The notes beneath the pieces are model-generated. The model saw only the letters and a list, made by a program, of their open reading frames with translations, did not search any database and had not been told where the DNA came from. Both the position numbers and the translations under genes were made by a program. A DNA stretch of 35,705 nt from Paracoccaceae bacterium (lineage in GTDB: Bacteria > Pseudomonadota > Alphaproteobacteria > Rhodobacterales > Rhodobacteraceae), in contig JAPOOS010000270.1 of NCBI GenBank assembly GCA_026713305.1, forward strand, positions 1 to 35,705, given 5' to 3'. Of the stretch, positions 17,737 to 25,949 are shown piece after piece. Positions within the stretch are counted from its first letter, which is position 1; each line of letters begins with the position of its first letter.

Positions 17737-18504
17737 TCACGATCCTGACCATTCGGGCTTCCGCCGCTCGAGAAACGCCTTTACTCCCTCCTGGCTGTCA
17801 TCGCTCGTCAGGGCATCGACCAGGCTGGCCGACCGCGTTCTCCTTGCCTCCGCCACCGGTCGTGCGGAAAGGTCGTAGACACTGCGCTTGATTGCCGCCA
17901 GGCTGAGCGGTGCGCATGCCAGGATTTCATCTGTCCACTTCGCCACGGCCGACTCAAGCATGTCGTCCGGCACAACCTCGTTGACGAGCCCCATTTCAAG
18001 CGCTTCGGAAGCGCTGATTCTGCGGCCCGTCAGCAGCATGCCAAGCGCAACCCTTTGCGGCACAAGCCGAGGCAGCACATGCATGCCGTCGAGAGGCATC
18101 CTGCCCACTCTGGGTTCGGGAAAGCCAAAGCTTGCCGATTCCGCAGCGACTGCAATGTCACAGCCAAGCACGATTTCAAAGCCGCCGCCGAGCGCGAATC
18201 CGTTGACGGCCGCGACGACCGGCGCCGAAACCCGGCCTCCCAAGGCGCAACCGCCAAAGCCGTGTCTGTTTGTGCCTTCCCAATAGTCCAGCCCATCCGG
18301 TCCGGCTTCCTTCATGTCCGCGCCGACGCAAAAGGCCCGACCTGCGCCGGTCAACACCACGCATCGCACCGACTTGTCCTGTTCGATCCGCGTCCAGACT
18401 GCATCCAGCTCACGCTCCGTTGCCTGATCGACTGCGTTCAGCCGCTGCGGACGATCCAGCGTGACCAAGGCGAGATGGCCCGTCCTTTCAAACTTGACGC
18501 TCAT
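17737..18504 (-). CDS. enoyl-CoA hydratase/isomerase family protein, CaiD-like
   Basis: A 255-residue crotonase-fold enzyme. Both hydratase glutamates are present, Glu110 in GFALGGGFE and Glu130 in FGFPEPRVG, with an oxyanion-hole region AFCVGADMKE. The stretch ending LLTGRRISASEALEMGLVNEVVP resembles crotonobetainyl-CoA hydratases (CaiD) and related crotonases. The track start at 18729 lies inside the upstream gene. The ATG at 18504 overlaps the CoA-transferase stop as ATGA, a clear sign of coupling. With the CaiB-type transferase it should hydrate an alpha,beta-unsaturated acyl-CoA, or act in reverse as a dehydratase. The carnitine-like substrate suggested by CaiB/CaiD similarity is only a hint, since both families are broad. 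Confidence 0.9.
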   Translation of the reverse strand: MSVKFERTGHLALVTLDRPQRLNAVDQATERELDAVWTRIEQDKSVRCVVLTGAGRAFCVGADMKEAGPDGLDYWEGTNRHGFGGCALGGRVSAPVVAAVNGFALGGGFEIVLGCDIAVAAESASFGFPEPRVGRMPLDGMHVLPRLVPQRVALGMLLTGRRISASEALEMGLVNEVVPDDMLESAVAKWTDEILACAPLSLAAIKRSVYDLSARPVAEARRTRSASLVDALTSDDSQEGVKAFLERRKPEWSGS

Positions 18505-19676
18505 GCAGGGTCGGCCCGCTGCAATTCGCATTCGGAGAGAACCGCCGCCGTGTCCTGTCCAAGCCGCGGGGGTTGGTGGCGAACCTGAAACGGAGCATCG
18601 GACATTGATATTGGCGAGGCGACAACGCGCACGGGCCCGTTTGCAGTTGGCTCCATGTCGGCGACCATCCGGTTGTAGGCCGTCTGTGGATCGGCCAGAG
18701 CTTCGCCAAGCGAGACCACCGGCGCACAAAGTATGTCCACCTCTTCGAGGCGGGAGAGCCAGTGCTCGGTTGTGCCTGCGGCAAAGCTGCGGCGGAACAC
18801 TTCCTGAATCTCCGCCCTGTTTTCCCTTTGGACCTCAAGATTTGCAAACTTGTCCTGCAACGACAGATCCTCGAGATTCAGCGCCTTGCAAATCTCGCGC
18901 AGCGGATTTTGCTTGAAGGCGCCAATCATCACAATCGCGCCATCCTCGGTGTCAAACACGCCGGAAAGCGGCATCGCAGCCCAATTGAGCTCCTTGCCGC
19001 GCATCATCCACATTGCCGCTTCCTGCATTTGCATTGCCAGCATTGAATCGAACAGCGAAACGGAAACCTGCTGGCCTTCCCCTGTCCCTTGCCTTTGGAG
19101 CAGAGCCAGCAATATCCCCTGCACGAGATGCATTCCGGCGGCGTAGTCGGCAAGCGCGGTTGGGTAGATCGAAAGCGGAACGCTGTCGTCCGCTCGCCTT
19201 TCCATGGCGCCGCTCATCGCCTGTGCCAGCACATCCTGCCCGCCCTTGCGAACGTTGGGTCCGCCCAGTCCAAAGCCGGTCCCACATGCGTAGACGATTC
19301 CCGGATTGATTGCCCTGACATCCTCATAGCCCAGCCCCATGCGTTCCATGACGCCGGGTCGAAAGTTGTTGACAACTACATCCGCCGTTTGGATGAGCGC
19401 GATCGCGGCATTTCTGCCCGACTCGCTCTTGAGATCAATGACGACGCTTCTCTTGTTGCGGTTGAGGCTGGCAAACACCGGGTTGTTGCCTCCATCGGGG
19501 TCGTCGCCGACGCTCCAGCGGGACAGGTCGCCATAGGGTCCTCGTTCGATCTTTATGACATCGGCTCCGTAGTCGCCGAGCATCTGGGTGCAGCAGGGTC
19601 CCATCATGACCTGCGAAAAGTCCACCACCCGGATGCCGTCCAGCGGCAGTGGGCGGCCTGCGCCATTGTTCTTCAT
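18501..19676 (-). CDS. class III (CaiB/BaiF) CoA-transferase
   Basis: A 391-residue family III CoA-transferase, which moves CoA between acyl-CoA thioesters through aspartyl intermediates. The N-terminus PLDGIRVVDFSQVMMGP and GADVIKIERG are family hallmarks. Asp177 in ALADYAAG sits where the catalytic aspartate is expected, followed by GTGEGQQVSVSLFDS. The track start at 19703 lies in the previous gene. GGGGAGG (19686-19692) is nine bases from the ATG at 19676, so this start is chosen over the ATG at 19685, which it nearly touches. It begins one base after the oxidoreductase stop and overlaps the hydratase. In this operon it probably activates the imported or oxidised acid to its CoA thioester. 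Confidence 0.92.
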   Translation of the reverse strand: MKNNGAGRPLPLDGIRVVDFSQVMMGPCCTQMLGDYGADVIKIERGPYGDLSRWSVGDDPDGGNNPVFASLNRNKRSVVIDLKSESGRNAAIALIQTADVVVNNFRPGVMERMGLGYEDVRAINPGIVYACGTGFGLGGPNVRKGGQDVLAQAMSGAMERRADDSVPLSIYPTALADYAAGMHLVQGILLALLQRQGTGEGQQVSVSLFDSMLAMQMQEAAMWMMRGKELNWAAMPLSGVFDTEDGAIVMIGAFKQNPLREICKALNLEDLSLQDKFANLEVQRENRAEIQEVFRRSFAAGTTEHWLSRLEEVDILCAPVVSLGEALADPQTAYNRMVADMEPTANGPVRVVASPISMSDAPFQVRHQPPRLGQDTAAVLSECELQRADPA

Positions 19677-19677
19677 G

Positions 19678-21039
19678 TCAGCCATCCTCCCCAACAAAGG
19701 CATTGTCTGCCGGAACGTCCCCAGGGTCCGCCCCCTGGGCTCGCATTTGCCGCTGTATCGCCTTCACGTCCACATCACGGACCTTGATTCCAGCCTGCAG
19801 CGCAAGTGCAGCGGCGATGCCGGTGGCTTCGCCCATGGCCATGCATGGCGGAATTTCCCGGCTGAGCTTCTGTGCCTGGGGCGTCGCCGAATAATGCCTT
19901 CCGGCCACAAGCAGCTGATCGACTTCCCTTGGAAGCAGCGCCCGGTAGGGTGTGTAGTAGTCACGTCCTCGGCATACTGAATCGGCGAAATGCACCCGTT
20001 CCATCACGTCCGGTTTGGTCACAATGTACTCGCCATCAAGCAGTCGGGTCTGCCGAACGCCGGTCTGCGGCGCGAAGTCGACAAAGTAGGCCTTCTCGAA
20101 TCCCGGCACGTTGGCGCGAGCGAACTCGAGCAGATTCTGCATTCTCCGCCTGCCCTCGAATTCGGCTGCCGTCAGATCCTCCACCTTCAGACCGTCAAAT
20201 CCGGTCATGTGCGGACAGTTGCACCAGACTACGCCCGGAAGCGGCGTCTTGAGCCACCAGTAGTCCCAACAACCGCGAATGATCTTCTTGGCCCTTCGTT
20301 CAAGCGCCAGATATTCCTTTGGATGACCGAACTGAAACCTCTCGGCTGCATCGGTGTCGACACCGCCAATTCGCGAGACCGTGGTCACTATGAACGAGCC
20401 CTTCGCAAACGGCGCGCCGGCGCTTGCGGCAACATCGAGATCACCGGTGGCGTCAATCACGACACCGCTCCGAACGGCCTGCGTCCCATCCTTGGTTTCA
20501 ACGATGACTCCGGCAACGGCGCCATCCTCGACGATGGCGGACTGGAACCAGCTGTGCAGTCTCAGGTTGACTCCGGCTTCGCCCACCATGTCCAGCGACG
20601 CCTGCTTGAAGCCGTCCGGGTCGAAGGCCGCGGCAAAAATCACCGGGTGCGGCTTGTAGTGTGTGTGGAAATCATACACGCCCCAGCGCGACCATTTCTC
20701 CCAGCTGGCTTGGGTTCCGCGTATTGCGGGGTCGCGATCCTCTTCCGGCGGATAGACGCAAAGCCCCTTGGCGTGCATGCGGTCGATGATCTCCATGGCA
20801 AGGCCAAGCACCGAGATTTCGGTGTCGTTGTGCATGTCGTCAAGCACCAGCACCATGCCGCCGGATGCCAGCCCGCCCAGGTAAGGGTAGCGCTCAAGCA
20901 GCGTGACGGAGGCGCCGTTGCGAGCAGCCGACACCGCGGCGGATATGCCCGCCGGGCCGCCGCCGACCACAACAACATCGGATTCGCAGACAACAGGCAG
21001 GTTGGCCGACGGTCTCCTGACAAATGCAGGGCTGTCCAC
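19678..21039 (-). CDS. FAD-dependent oxidoreductase (FAD_oxidored, PF12831-type)
   Basis: A 453-residue flavoprotein. ESDVVVVGGGPAGISAAVSAARNG is the N-terminal dinucleotide fold, followed by LERYPYLGGLASGGMV. The middle VVIDATGDLDVAASAGAPF and the C-terminal PYRALLPREVDQLLVAGRHYSAT, then CMAMGEATGIAAALAL, are typical of the PF12831 family. These proteins oxidise varied small molecules and are mostly uncharacterised. The start is GTG at 21039 with GAGGAG about seven bases upstream. The gene lies 18 bases after the permease and touches the CoA-transferase, so it probably oxidises the imported compound before or along with CoA activation. The ferredoxin at the operon end is a possible electron acceptor. 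No heme or flavin-linking motif was noticed. Confidence 0.88.
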   Translation of the reverse strand: MDSPAFVRRPSANLPVVCESDVVVVGGGPAGISAAVSAARNGASVTLLERYPYLGGLASGGMVLVLDDMHNDTEISVLGLAMEIIDRMHAKGLCVYPPEEDRDPAIRGTQASWEKWSRWGVYDFHTHYKPHPVIFAAAFDPDGFKQASLDMVGEAGVNLRLHSWFQSAIVEDGAVAGVIVETKDGTQAVRSGVVIDATGDLDVAASAGAPFAKGSFIVTTVSRIGGVDTDAAERFQFGHPKEYLALERRAKKIIRGCWDYWWLKTPLPGVVWCNCPHMTGFDGLKVEDLTAAEFEGRRRMQNLLEFARANVPGFEKAYFVDFAPQTGVRQTRLLDGEYIVTKPDVMERVHFADSVCRGRDYYTPYRALLPREVDQLLVAGRHYSATPQAQKLSREIPPCMAMGEATGIAAALALQAGIKVRDVDVKAIQRQMRAQGADPGDVPADNAFVGEDG

Positions 21040-21057
21040 TCTGGATCTCCTCGTTAA

Positions 21058-21831
21058 CTAGAACACGGCGTCCGGTTTCCACCGGATCACCATCCGTTCG
21101 ACAAGTGAAGTCACCGTGAATCCTGCCACCGCCAGACTGGCGCCGAGAATCACGGTTGCATAGAGCATTGGCGCTCGGAAGTTGTAGGTTGCCTCGATGA
21201 TCAGCGCACCCAGGCCATAGTTCGAGCCGATCCATTCTCCGACAATCGCGCCAATGACGGAAGTCGTCGAGGCTATCTTGAGCGCCGCGAACAGAAACGG
21301 CAACGAGCTTTGGAGTCTGATCTTCAAGAGCGTTTCTCGGTTGCTTGCCGAAAGCACCCTCAAGAGCTCAAGCATTTGCGGGCTGACCGCCTTCAGGCCG
21401 CGGACCATGTTGACCAGTGTCGGAAAGAAACAGATCAGCGCCGCGATCACGATTTTCGGCGCATATCCATTGCCGAGAATGAGAACCAGAATTGGCGCAA
21501 TCGCGATGATCGGAATTGTGTTGACGAAGACCGCTATGGGGTAGAATGCACGTTCGGCGAAACGGCTGTGCACAAACCAGATCGCCAGCAAAACGGCAAC
21601 CAGATTGCCGATGATGAATCCCGACACCGCCTCGAACAGCGTCGGCAGAAAGTTCAGCCACAGGATGTCGGCCTTGTCGCGGAAAACCGCCATTACTTGA
21701 AGCGGGCTGGGCGCAATGTAGGTGGGAACGCCGAACACAGTCACACCCAGCTGCCACAGCAGGATGATCGAGCAGCCAGTTGCAATGGCTGGCAAGCGCT
21801 GCCGCCATCTTGGCATCGTCCTTCCGCTCAT
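21058..21831 (-). CDS. ABC transporter permease, TauC/SsuC-like
   Basis: A 257-residue inner-membrane permease with about six helices and the BPD_transp_1 fold. The cytoplasmic coupling (EAA-type) region is LLRVLSASNRETLLKIRLQSSLPFLFAALKIA. GAIVGEWIGSNYGLGALI near the end is typical of the nitrate/taurine/sulfonate/pyrimidine-precursor group. It lies 27 bases after the ATPase gene and works with it and with the binding protein at the head of the operon. The substrate cannot be told from the permease. Confidence 0.93.
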   Translation of the reverse strand: MSGRTMPRWRQRLPAIATGCSIILLWQLGVTVFGVPTYIAPSPLQVMAVFRDKADILWLNFLPTLFEAVSGFIIGNLVAVLLAIWFVHSRFAERAFYPIAVFVNTIPIIAIAPILVLILGNGYAPKIVIAALICFFPTLVNMVRGLKAVSPQMLELLRVLSASNRETLLKIRLQSSLPFLFAALKIASTTSVIGAIVGEWIGSNYGLGALIIEATYNFRAPMLYATVILGASLAVAGFTVTSLVERMVIRWKPDAVF

Positions 21832-21858
21832 TCCGCCAAACCAGCGCTTCGCATGAAC

Positions 21859-22677
21859 TCAATTCCTCTCGAGCAAACGGCGAAGATGCCCGGTTATCTG
21901 GACAAATTCCAGCGTGTCGCGCATCGACAGGTGACGTGGAGGGTCGAGATCAACATCGTAAAGGTCGCGCACCGTCCCTGGATGATCGGTCAACACGAGG
22001 CATCTCTGTCCCAGAAACGTGGCTTCCGGAACCGAGTGGGTGACAAACATTATTGTCGTGCCGGTTTCGTCCCAGATTCTCAGCAGCTCCTGATTGAGCT
22101 TGTCGCGGGTAATCTCGTCAAGGGCGCCGAACGGTTCATCCATCAGCAACACGCGCGGCCGACAAACCAGCGCCCGCGCTATCGAAACCCTTTGCTGCAT
22201 TCCACCCGAAAGCTCATGCGGCAACGCCGTCTCGCGACCGGCCAAACCAACCAGTTCCAGCAGTTCCTCCGGTTCAGCGTGAATCTCGAACGAGTCTTGC
22301 CTAGGGCCGACTTCAAGCGGCAGTCGGACGTTGTCCAAGGCGCTGCGCCACGGCAGGAGAGTTGCATCCTGAAACACGAACGCAAAGTCACGAGCCCTGC
22401 GCGCCCTTTCGGGCGTTCGGCCGAAGACCTCGATGTTCCCCTCCGAAATCGGAGCGAGATCGGCAATTGCCCGCAGAAGGGTCGACTTGCCGCAGCCCGA
22501 CGGTCCAATCATGGTGACCAACTGACCGTCAGTCACCTCGAACGAGACGTCTTGCAGCGCGGTTACGACATTCTCGTCCTGCCCAAACCGGACGGTAAGG
22601 TTGCTGACTGAAATGGCGGTCAAACCGGCCGATTCCGGTTTGACCTTGCCCTGTTCGGGAGAGCGTCTATGCAGCAA
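21859..22677 (-). CDS. ABC transporter ATP-binding protein, SsuB/TauB-like
   Basis: A 272-residue ATPase with Walker A GPSGCGKST, Q-loop FVFQDATLLPW, signature LSGGMQQR, Walker B VLLMDEPFGALDE and the switch His in FVTHSVPEA. All motifs are intact. The track start is a TTG at 22677, which overlaps the binding-protein stop by 11 bases. A second TTG at 22623 is also possible, since homology begins only at AISVSNLTVRFG, and neither has a strong ribosome binding site. Family relatives energise uptake of sulfonates, taurine, nitrate or thiamine precursors. Confidence 0.92.
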   Translation of the reverse strand: MLHRRSPEQGKVKPESAGLTAISVSNLTVRFGQDENVVTALQDVSFEVTDGQLVTMIGPSGCGKSTLLRAIADLAPISEGNIEVFGRTPERARRARDFAFVFQDATLLPWRSALDNVRLPLEVGPRQDSFEIHAEPEELLELVGLAGRETALPHELSGGMQQRVSIARALVCRPRVLLMDEPFGALDEITRDKLNQELLRIWDETGTTIMFVTHSVPEATFLGQRCLVLTDHPGTVRDLYDVDLDPPRHLSMRDTLEFVQITGHLRRLLERN

Positions 22678-23716
22678 CTTGCTTTCGGACAGTTTCCGTG
22701 GCGCCGAGAATCTCGGACGTCATCACGTCGCCGAGGCCCGGCACGTCGCCTTCGAACTGGCCCAGTTGACTGTAGATGTCGAGCTGCGCCTGCCAGTTGG
22801 CCTCGTTCATCGCAGCCCAGCCGTTCTCTTGCGTCACCTCGTTGAAGGAGAAACCGAGAACTGGTCCGACAGCTTCCAGTTCGCTGGCCAGGTCAAGAAT
22901 GGGGTATTCACCCACGAGCATCTCGGCAGCCTCTACGGGATTCTGCCTCGCATAGCCCCAGCCGCGTGCCGACCCGGTCAGGAAGCGAGCCAGAACATCC
23001 GAATGGTCGCGCAGCATGTTGTCCGTCGTGTAGTAGACATTGGCGTACAACTGGATGCCTGCATCCCAAAGCATCATGTCGACTCGGTCTTCGCCAAGGA
23101 TCTTCAGTGCATTCGTGTTGGTCTGCCAACCCGTGACGGCCGCTGCCTGCCCGGTCAGGAGCTGGTTCATGTCGCTTCCCATGTTGACGATTTCGACATC
23201 CTCTTCGGATATGCCGTTCTTCGCCAGCAGGGCTCTCAGGAGAATTACCGCTGTTGGCTGGGTTGCGATGGTCTGTCCCACCATGTCCTGCGGCGTGTTG
23301 ATCGGGTTGTTGGCCAATGAGAAGTAGGTGAACGGATGCTTCTGAAAACCGGCCGCGAAAGCCTTTACCGGCACGCCGGCGGAACGCGCCAGCATAAGCG
23401 AAGGACTTGATGACAGCTGACCAACGCCAGCTCTTCCGGCGGCAACCGATGCCACCCCGTCCACTCCAGGTCCTCCAGGCGTGACCGACAGTTCAATGCC
23501 TTCCTCGCCGTAGTATCCCTTGCTCTTGGCAACGACCTCGCCAAGAATGCCGTTGCTTGCGAGCCATCCAAGCTGCATGCTCACCTCGGCGCCATGCGAG
23601 CTGGCATGTGCCACCGAAATCAGTGAGGCCGCTGCCGCGCCCCCAACCACGGCAGCGCCGCCTCGCATAAAGTCTCGCCTTGCCACCAACGGCATCGACG
23701 ATTTCAATCCAGTCAT
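22667..23716 (-). CDS. ABC transporter substrate-binding protein (NMT1/THI5-like), Tat-exported
   Basis: A 349-residue periplasmic binding protein and first gene of the operon. The N-terminus has a twin-arginine signal, ARRDFMRGG, then an Ala-rich hydrophobic stretch ending near VAHASSHG. The mature part begins VSMQLGWLASNGILGEVVAKSKGYYGEEGIE, the typical NMT1/SsuA-like opening, followed by GVDGVASVAAGRAGVGQLSSSPSL. The start is an ATG at 23716 behind a near-perfect TAAGGAGGGT, the best ribosome binding site in the window, in keeping with high expression of a binding protein. Tat rather than Sec export is predicted. Known relatives bind small organic anions, sulfonates or pyrimidines; the ligand here is unknown. 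Confidence 0.93.
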   Translation of the reverse strand: MTGLKSSMPLVARRDFMRGGAAVVGGAAAASLISVAHASSHGAEVSMQLGWLASNGILGEVVAKSKGYYGEEGIELSVTPGGPGVDGVASVAAGRAGVGQLSSSPSLMLARSAGVPVKAFAAGFQKHPFTYFSLANNPINTPQDMVGQTIATQPTAVILLRALLAKNGISEEDVEIVNMGSDMNQLLTGQAAAVTGWQTNTNALKILGEDRVDMMLWDAGIQLYANVYYTTDNMLRDHSDVLARFLTGSARGWGYARQNPVEAAEMLVGEYPILDLASELEAVGPVLGFSFNEVTQENGWAAMNEANWQAQLDIYSQLGQFEGDVPGLGDVMTSEILGATETVRKQVAA

Positions 23717-23951
23717 TGCGACCCTCCTTACAGTTTGATGATTGGCGGTTGCGTGTCGTGACCGCTGGCCTCAACCGGCAGCCTGTTGCATGTTTGGTTG
23801 AACGCAACAGCCAAGCCAAGCACTGGCTGACGGCAGAATAGCCGAATTTCCCGATGATTGACAATGCAACGGCGCTCGAATTCCGGCCCTGCCTCGCGCC
23901 GGAATGGGTGTCGCGCCCTTTCGTGGCACGTTCGTCGGCAGGCTGTCGGCT

Positions 23952-24668
23952 TCAATTGAGAAAAATGTTTACCCTCCGGTTGCGCCGTCCCTTCTTTTGG
24001 ATTTTGCCGATTCTGACAGGTCCGATCTCCGCTGTCGACGCCACATGGGTGCCACCGCATGGCTGCAGGTCCACGGTGTCCTCGCCTGAACCTATCCGGA
24101 CAAGCCGCACCAGACCAGCTCCGGTTGGCGGCTTGACCGCCATGGTCTTCACGAGCTGGGGATTTGCTGCAAGCTCCTCGTCCGAGATCGTTTCATCCGT
24201 CACCGGCAAATCCCTGTCGACGAGATCGTTGAGCCGCTGTTCCAGCTCCTCCTTGTTGGTGACCGCATCCGGCATGTCGAAATCCAGCCTGCCCTTGAGC
24301 GTCGAAATCGAACCACCCGTGACCGGCAACGGTATGACAACCGACAACAGATGCAGAGCTGTATGGATCCTCATGTGCAAGTTGCGACGTTCCCAGTCCA
24401 GCTCCTGGATGACGCTCGCTCCCTCGGCCGGGACATTCGCGCCCGGCTCGACGAAAACCTCGATCTCACCTGCAACGCCCTTGCGAACGTCGGTCACCCT
24501 GGCCGAACCATTTTCCCAGCGGATGCATCCAAGATCGCAGGGCTGGCCGCCGCTTGTGGCGTAGAACAAAACCTGGTCCAACACCAATCCACCGTTTCCG
24601 GATACGGCCAAAACCTTGCCTTCCGCTGACCTTGCGTATGGTGTCTTCAAAAACAGTAAACTGGGCAT
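23952..24668 (-). CDS. free-standing alanyl-tRNA editing protein (AlaX-type)
   Basis: A 238-residue homologue of the AlaRS editing domain, which hydrolyses Ser or Gly wrongly attached to tRNA-Ala. The zinc ligands are visible: His102 and His106 in HTALH, and Cys204 and His208 in CGGTH. FYATSGGQPCDLG near residue 35 is the AlaRS-type beta-barrel motif, so the protein includes the N-terminal barrel and not only the core. The ATG at 24668 has GGAG eight bases upstream and a possible promoter in front. It is monocistronic, 235 bases from the ABC operon head on the same strand. All editing residues look intact. Confidence 0.92.
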   Translation of the reverse strand: MPSLLFLKTPYARSAEGKVLAVSGNGGLVLDQVLFYATSGGQPCDLGCIRWENGSARVTDVRKGVAGEIEVFVEPGANVPAEGASVIQELDWERRNLHMRIHTALHLLSVVIPLPVTGGSISTLKGRLDFDMPDAVTNKEELEQRLNDLVDRDLPVTDETISDEELAANPQLVKTMAVKPPTGAGLVRLVRIGSGEDTVDLQPCGGTHVASTAEIGPVRIGKIQKKGRRNRRVNIFLN

Positions 24669-24686
24669 TTGGCAAACTCCGTGCTG

Positions 24687-24730
24687 AATTCAATGCGGCA
24701 GTTTATTGTGTCTCACGCGCAATTCAATGC
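24687..24730. repeat. 10-bp direct repeat AATTCAATGC flanking the proposed -10 element
   Basis: Two exact copies of AATTCAATGC start at 24687 and 24721, 34 bases apart, or about three helical turns. They sit on either side of the proposed -10 box upstream of the alaX-type gene, as a repressor operator might. They are short enough to be chance. Confidence 0.35.
24700..24727 (-). promoter_or_regulatory. possible promoter of the alaX-type gene
   Basis: Read on the minus strand, TTGAAT (24727-24722) and TAAACT (24705-24700) are separated by 16 bases and lie 31 bases before the ATG. This is a fair sigma-70-like match. The direct repeat AATTCAATGC (24687-24696 and 24721-24730) brackets the -10 element. 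Confidence 0.3.
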
Positions 24731-25057
24731 CTGACCGGATCATTGGAGCTGGCAGGGGTTGCACCGGGCTCAACTGTCCTGAAGCGAATTGGTTCGAACA
24801 GTCCAATTGACCTCAGGACACCGGCAACCGGACATTCCCATGACTCTGCGGCCCGCTTGAGTGGAGCGCGCTCTGGCCGGTGTTGTTTGCCCAGTTATTT
24901 CTTCCCAGCCGCAAAGAAAAGTTGCGAATTGAATTGACGGCGATCTGCACGGCGGTCGGGAACAGCGCGGAACAAAATGAGGGTGTTTTCGGCGTCCTGA
25001 GCGGGGTTCGGGCGTGTTGCCGATGTCGAGATGGCCGGTAGCGGGGCGGGGAAGAGG
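24731..25057. other. gene-free stretch at the left edge of the foreign segment
   Basis: No convincing gene is present. Base composition turns visibly more GC-rich from about 24.95 kb toward the toxin gene, so the junction of a transferred segment may lie here. A minus-strand ORF (24895-25236) crosses into the toxin gene antisense-like and has no recognisable domain. AATTGG/CCAATT (24787-24808) is a short inverted repeat of no clear role. Confidence 0.4.
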
Positions 25058-25567
25058 CTAAAGCCCGAGTTGCTCGAAGGTCCGAAGCGGCAGGTACAGG
25101 CGCAGCGGCTGCGACGGGAAGGGCGCGAAACCGTAGCGCTCGTGGAACGCGCTGGCTCGGTCGTGCAGCTCATCGACCACCACGGCATAGACCCCGATGG
25201 TGTCGCCCGCGCGGACGACCCGATGGATCGCGTCAAGCAACAAAACTTCGCGGAGCCCGCTCCCCTGGCTGCGAAGATCGACGGCCAGCCGCCCGATGAC
25301 TGCCGCCGGCACGGGATAGTGCGGCAGGCGTCTGGCGAGTTCCGCCGGCAGGTTGTCCTTCTCGAAGCTTGCCGCGCTCAGCGTGTAGTAGCCGGCGACC
25401 CGTTCGGGAGGGTCGCCCGACGCGACAAAGACCTGCGCGACACGCCGCCGGGCGTCCTGGGAAGCCTGCCGGCGGATGTAGTGGTCGAGCGAAGGCTCGC
25501 CGCAGGAGAAGGATGCGCGGCCGTGATGCGGACCGAGCGGATCGACCGTCAGCGGCGATTCATCCAC
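25058..25567 (-). CDS. GNAT-family toxin, TacT/AtaT-like
   Basis: A 169-residue GNAT acetyltransferase of the toxin-antitoxin type. Known members acetylate the amino group of charged tRNAs and block translation. The acetyl-CoA loop fits R/QxxGxG (RSQGSG, residues 99-104) after VIGRLAVDL. The C-terminal ASAFHERYGFAP holds Tyr145 where TacT-type toxins have their catalytic Tyr. The early GYYTLSAAS is also typical. The start is GTG at 25567, overlapping the antitoxin stop by eight bases, the standard arrangement. GC content and third-position GC are clearly higher than in flanking host genes. It looks intact and active. Confidence 0.9.
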   Translation of the reverse strand: MDESPLTVDPLGPHHGRASFSCGEPSLDHYIRRQASQDARRRVAQVFVASGDPPERVAGYYTLSAASFEKDNLPAELARRLPHYPVPAAVIGRLAVDLRSQGSGLREVLLLDAIHRVVRAGDTIGVYAVVVDELHDRASAFHERYGFAPFPSQPLRLYLPLRTFEQLGL

Positions 25568-25844
25568 CGATGCGTTTGCGGTAAAGGCGCGCGGCCCGCC
25601 TCAGCGCCGCGTTCGGCGCAGGCGGGTTGAGCAGCGCGTCATGGAATGCGTCCCAATCCGTCGCCGGGAGCACGATGCGCTCGCGCGCCTCGATCACCCG
25701 CTCGGCCGCGGTCACGGCGTTGTGCAGCACGAATCGGCTGACCGTGGTTTCCTCGTAGGCCGCCGCGCGTTCGAGCTTGCGCTTGCTTCTGGCATCGAGG
25801 CGCATGTGGAGCCGTTCGTGCTTCGTCTCGTTTGTTTCAGCCAT
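25560..25844 (-). CDS. DUF1778 ribbon-helix-helix antitoxin, TacA-like
   Basis: A 94-residue antitoxin. The N-terminal half (ERLHMRLDARSKRKLERAAAYEETTVSRFVLHNAV) is a ribbon-helix-helix DNA-binding domain of the DUF1778 type. The C-terminal part (LPATDWDAFHDALLNPPAPNAALRRA) is the segment that wraps and neutralises the GNAT toxin in TacA-TacT pairs. The ATG at 25844 has GGGAG eight bases upstream. It precedes and overlaps the toxin, so one transcript makes both. These complexes normally repress their own promoter. The pair sits in a segment with recombinase and plasmid-gene remnants. Confidence 0.9.
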   Translation of the reverse strand: MAETNETKHERLHMRLDARSKRKLERAAAYEETTVSRFVLHNAVTAAERVIEARERIVLPATDWDAFHDALLNPPAPNAALRRAARLYRKRIGG

Positions 25845-25876
25845 GACGATGTCTCCCGCGTAGGATGGCGATGACT

Positions 25877-25899
25877 ATGTGCACCATAACGGCGTACAT
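25877..25899. promoter_or_regulatory. possible autoregulatory operator of the toxin-antitoxin pair
   Basis: ATGTGC (25877-25882) and GTACAT (25894-25899) form an imperfect inverted repeat (one mismatch) between the antitoxin start and the divergent recombinase remnant. Ribbon-helix-helix antitoxins usually bind such symmetric sites. The support is position and partial symmetry only. Confidence 0.25.
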
Positions 25900-25949
25900 T
25901 GCAAGCGCGTCGGCGGACGAGGCCGGCGAGAGACAGGAGACCGGAGACC

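Noticed and set aside
21310-22611. 433-residue plus-strand ORF (and 19990-21057, 14298-15431, 8888-9970)
   Set aside because: Each is antisense to a gene with clear family motifs; the Arg/His/Gln-rich translations look like shadows.
24787-24808. AATTGG-ttcgaacagt-CCAATT as a tRNA arm or attachment site
   Set aside because: It contains a TTCGAA-like loop, but no acceptor, anticodon arm or second copy was found.
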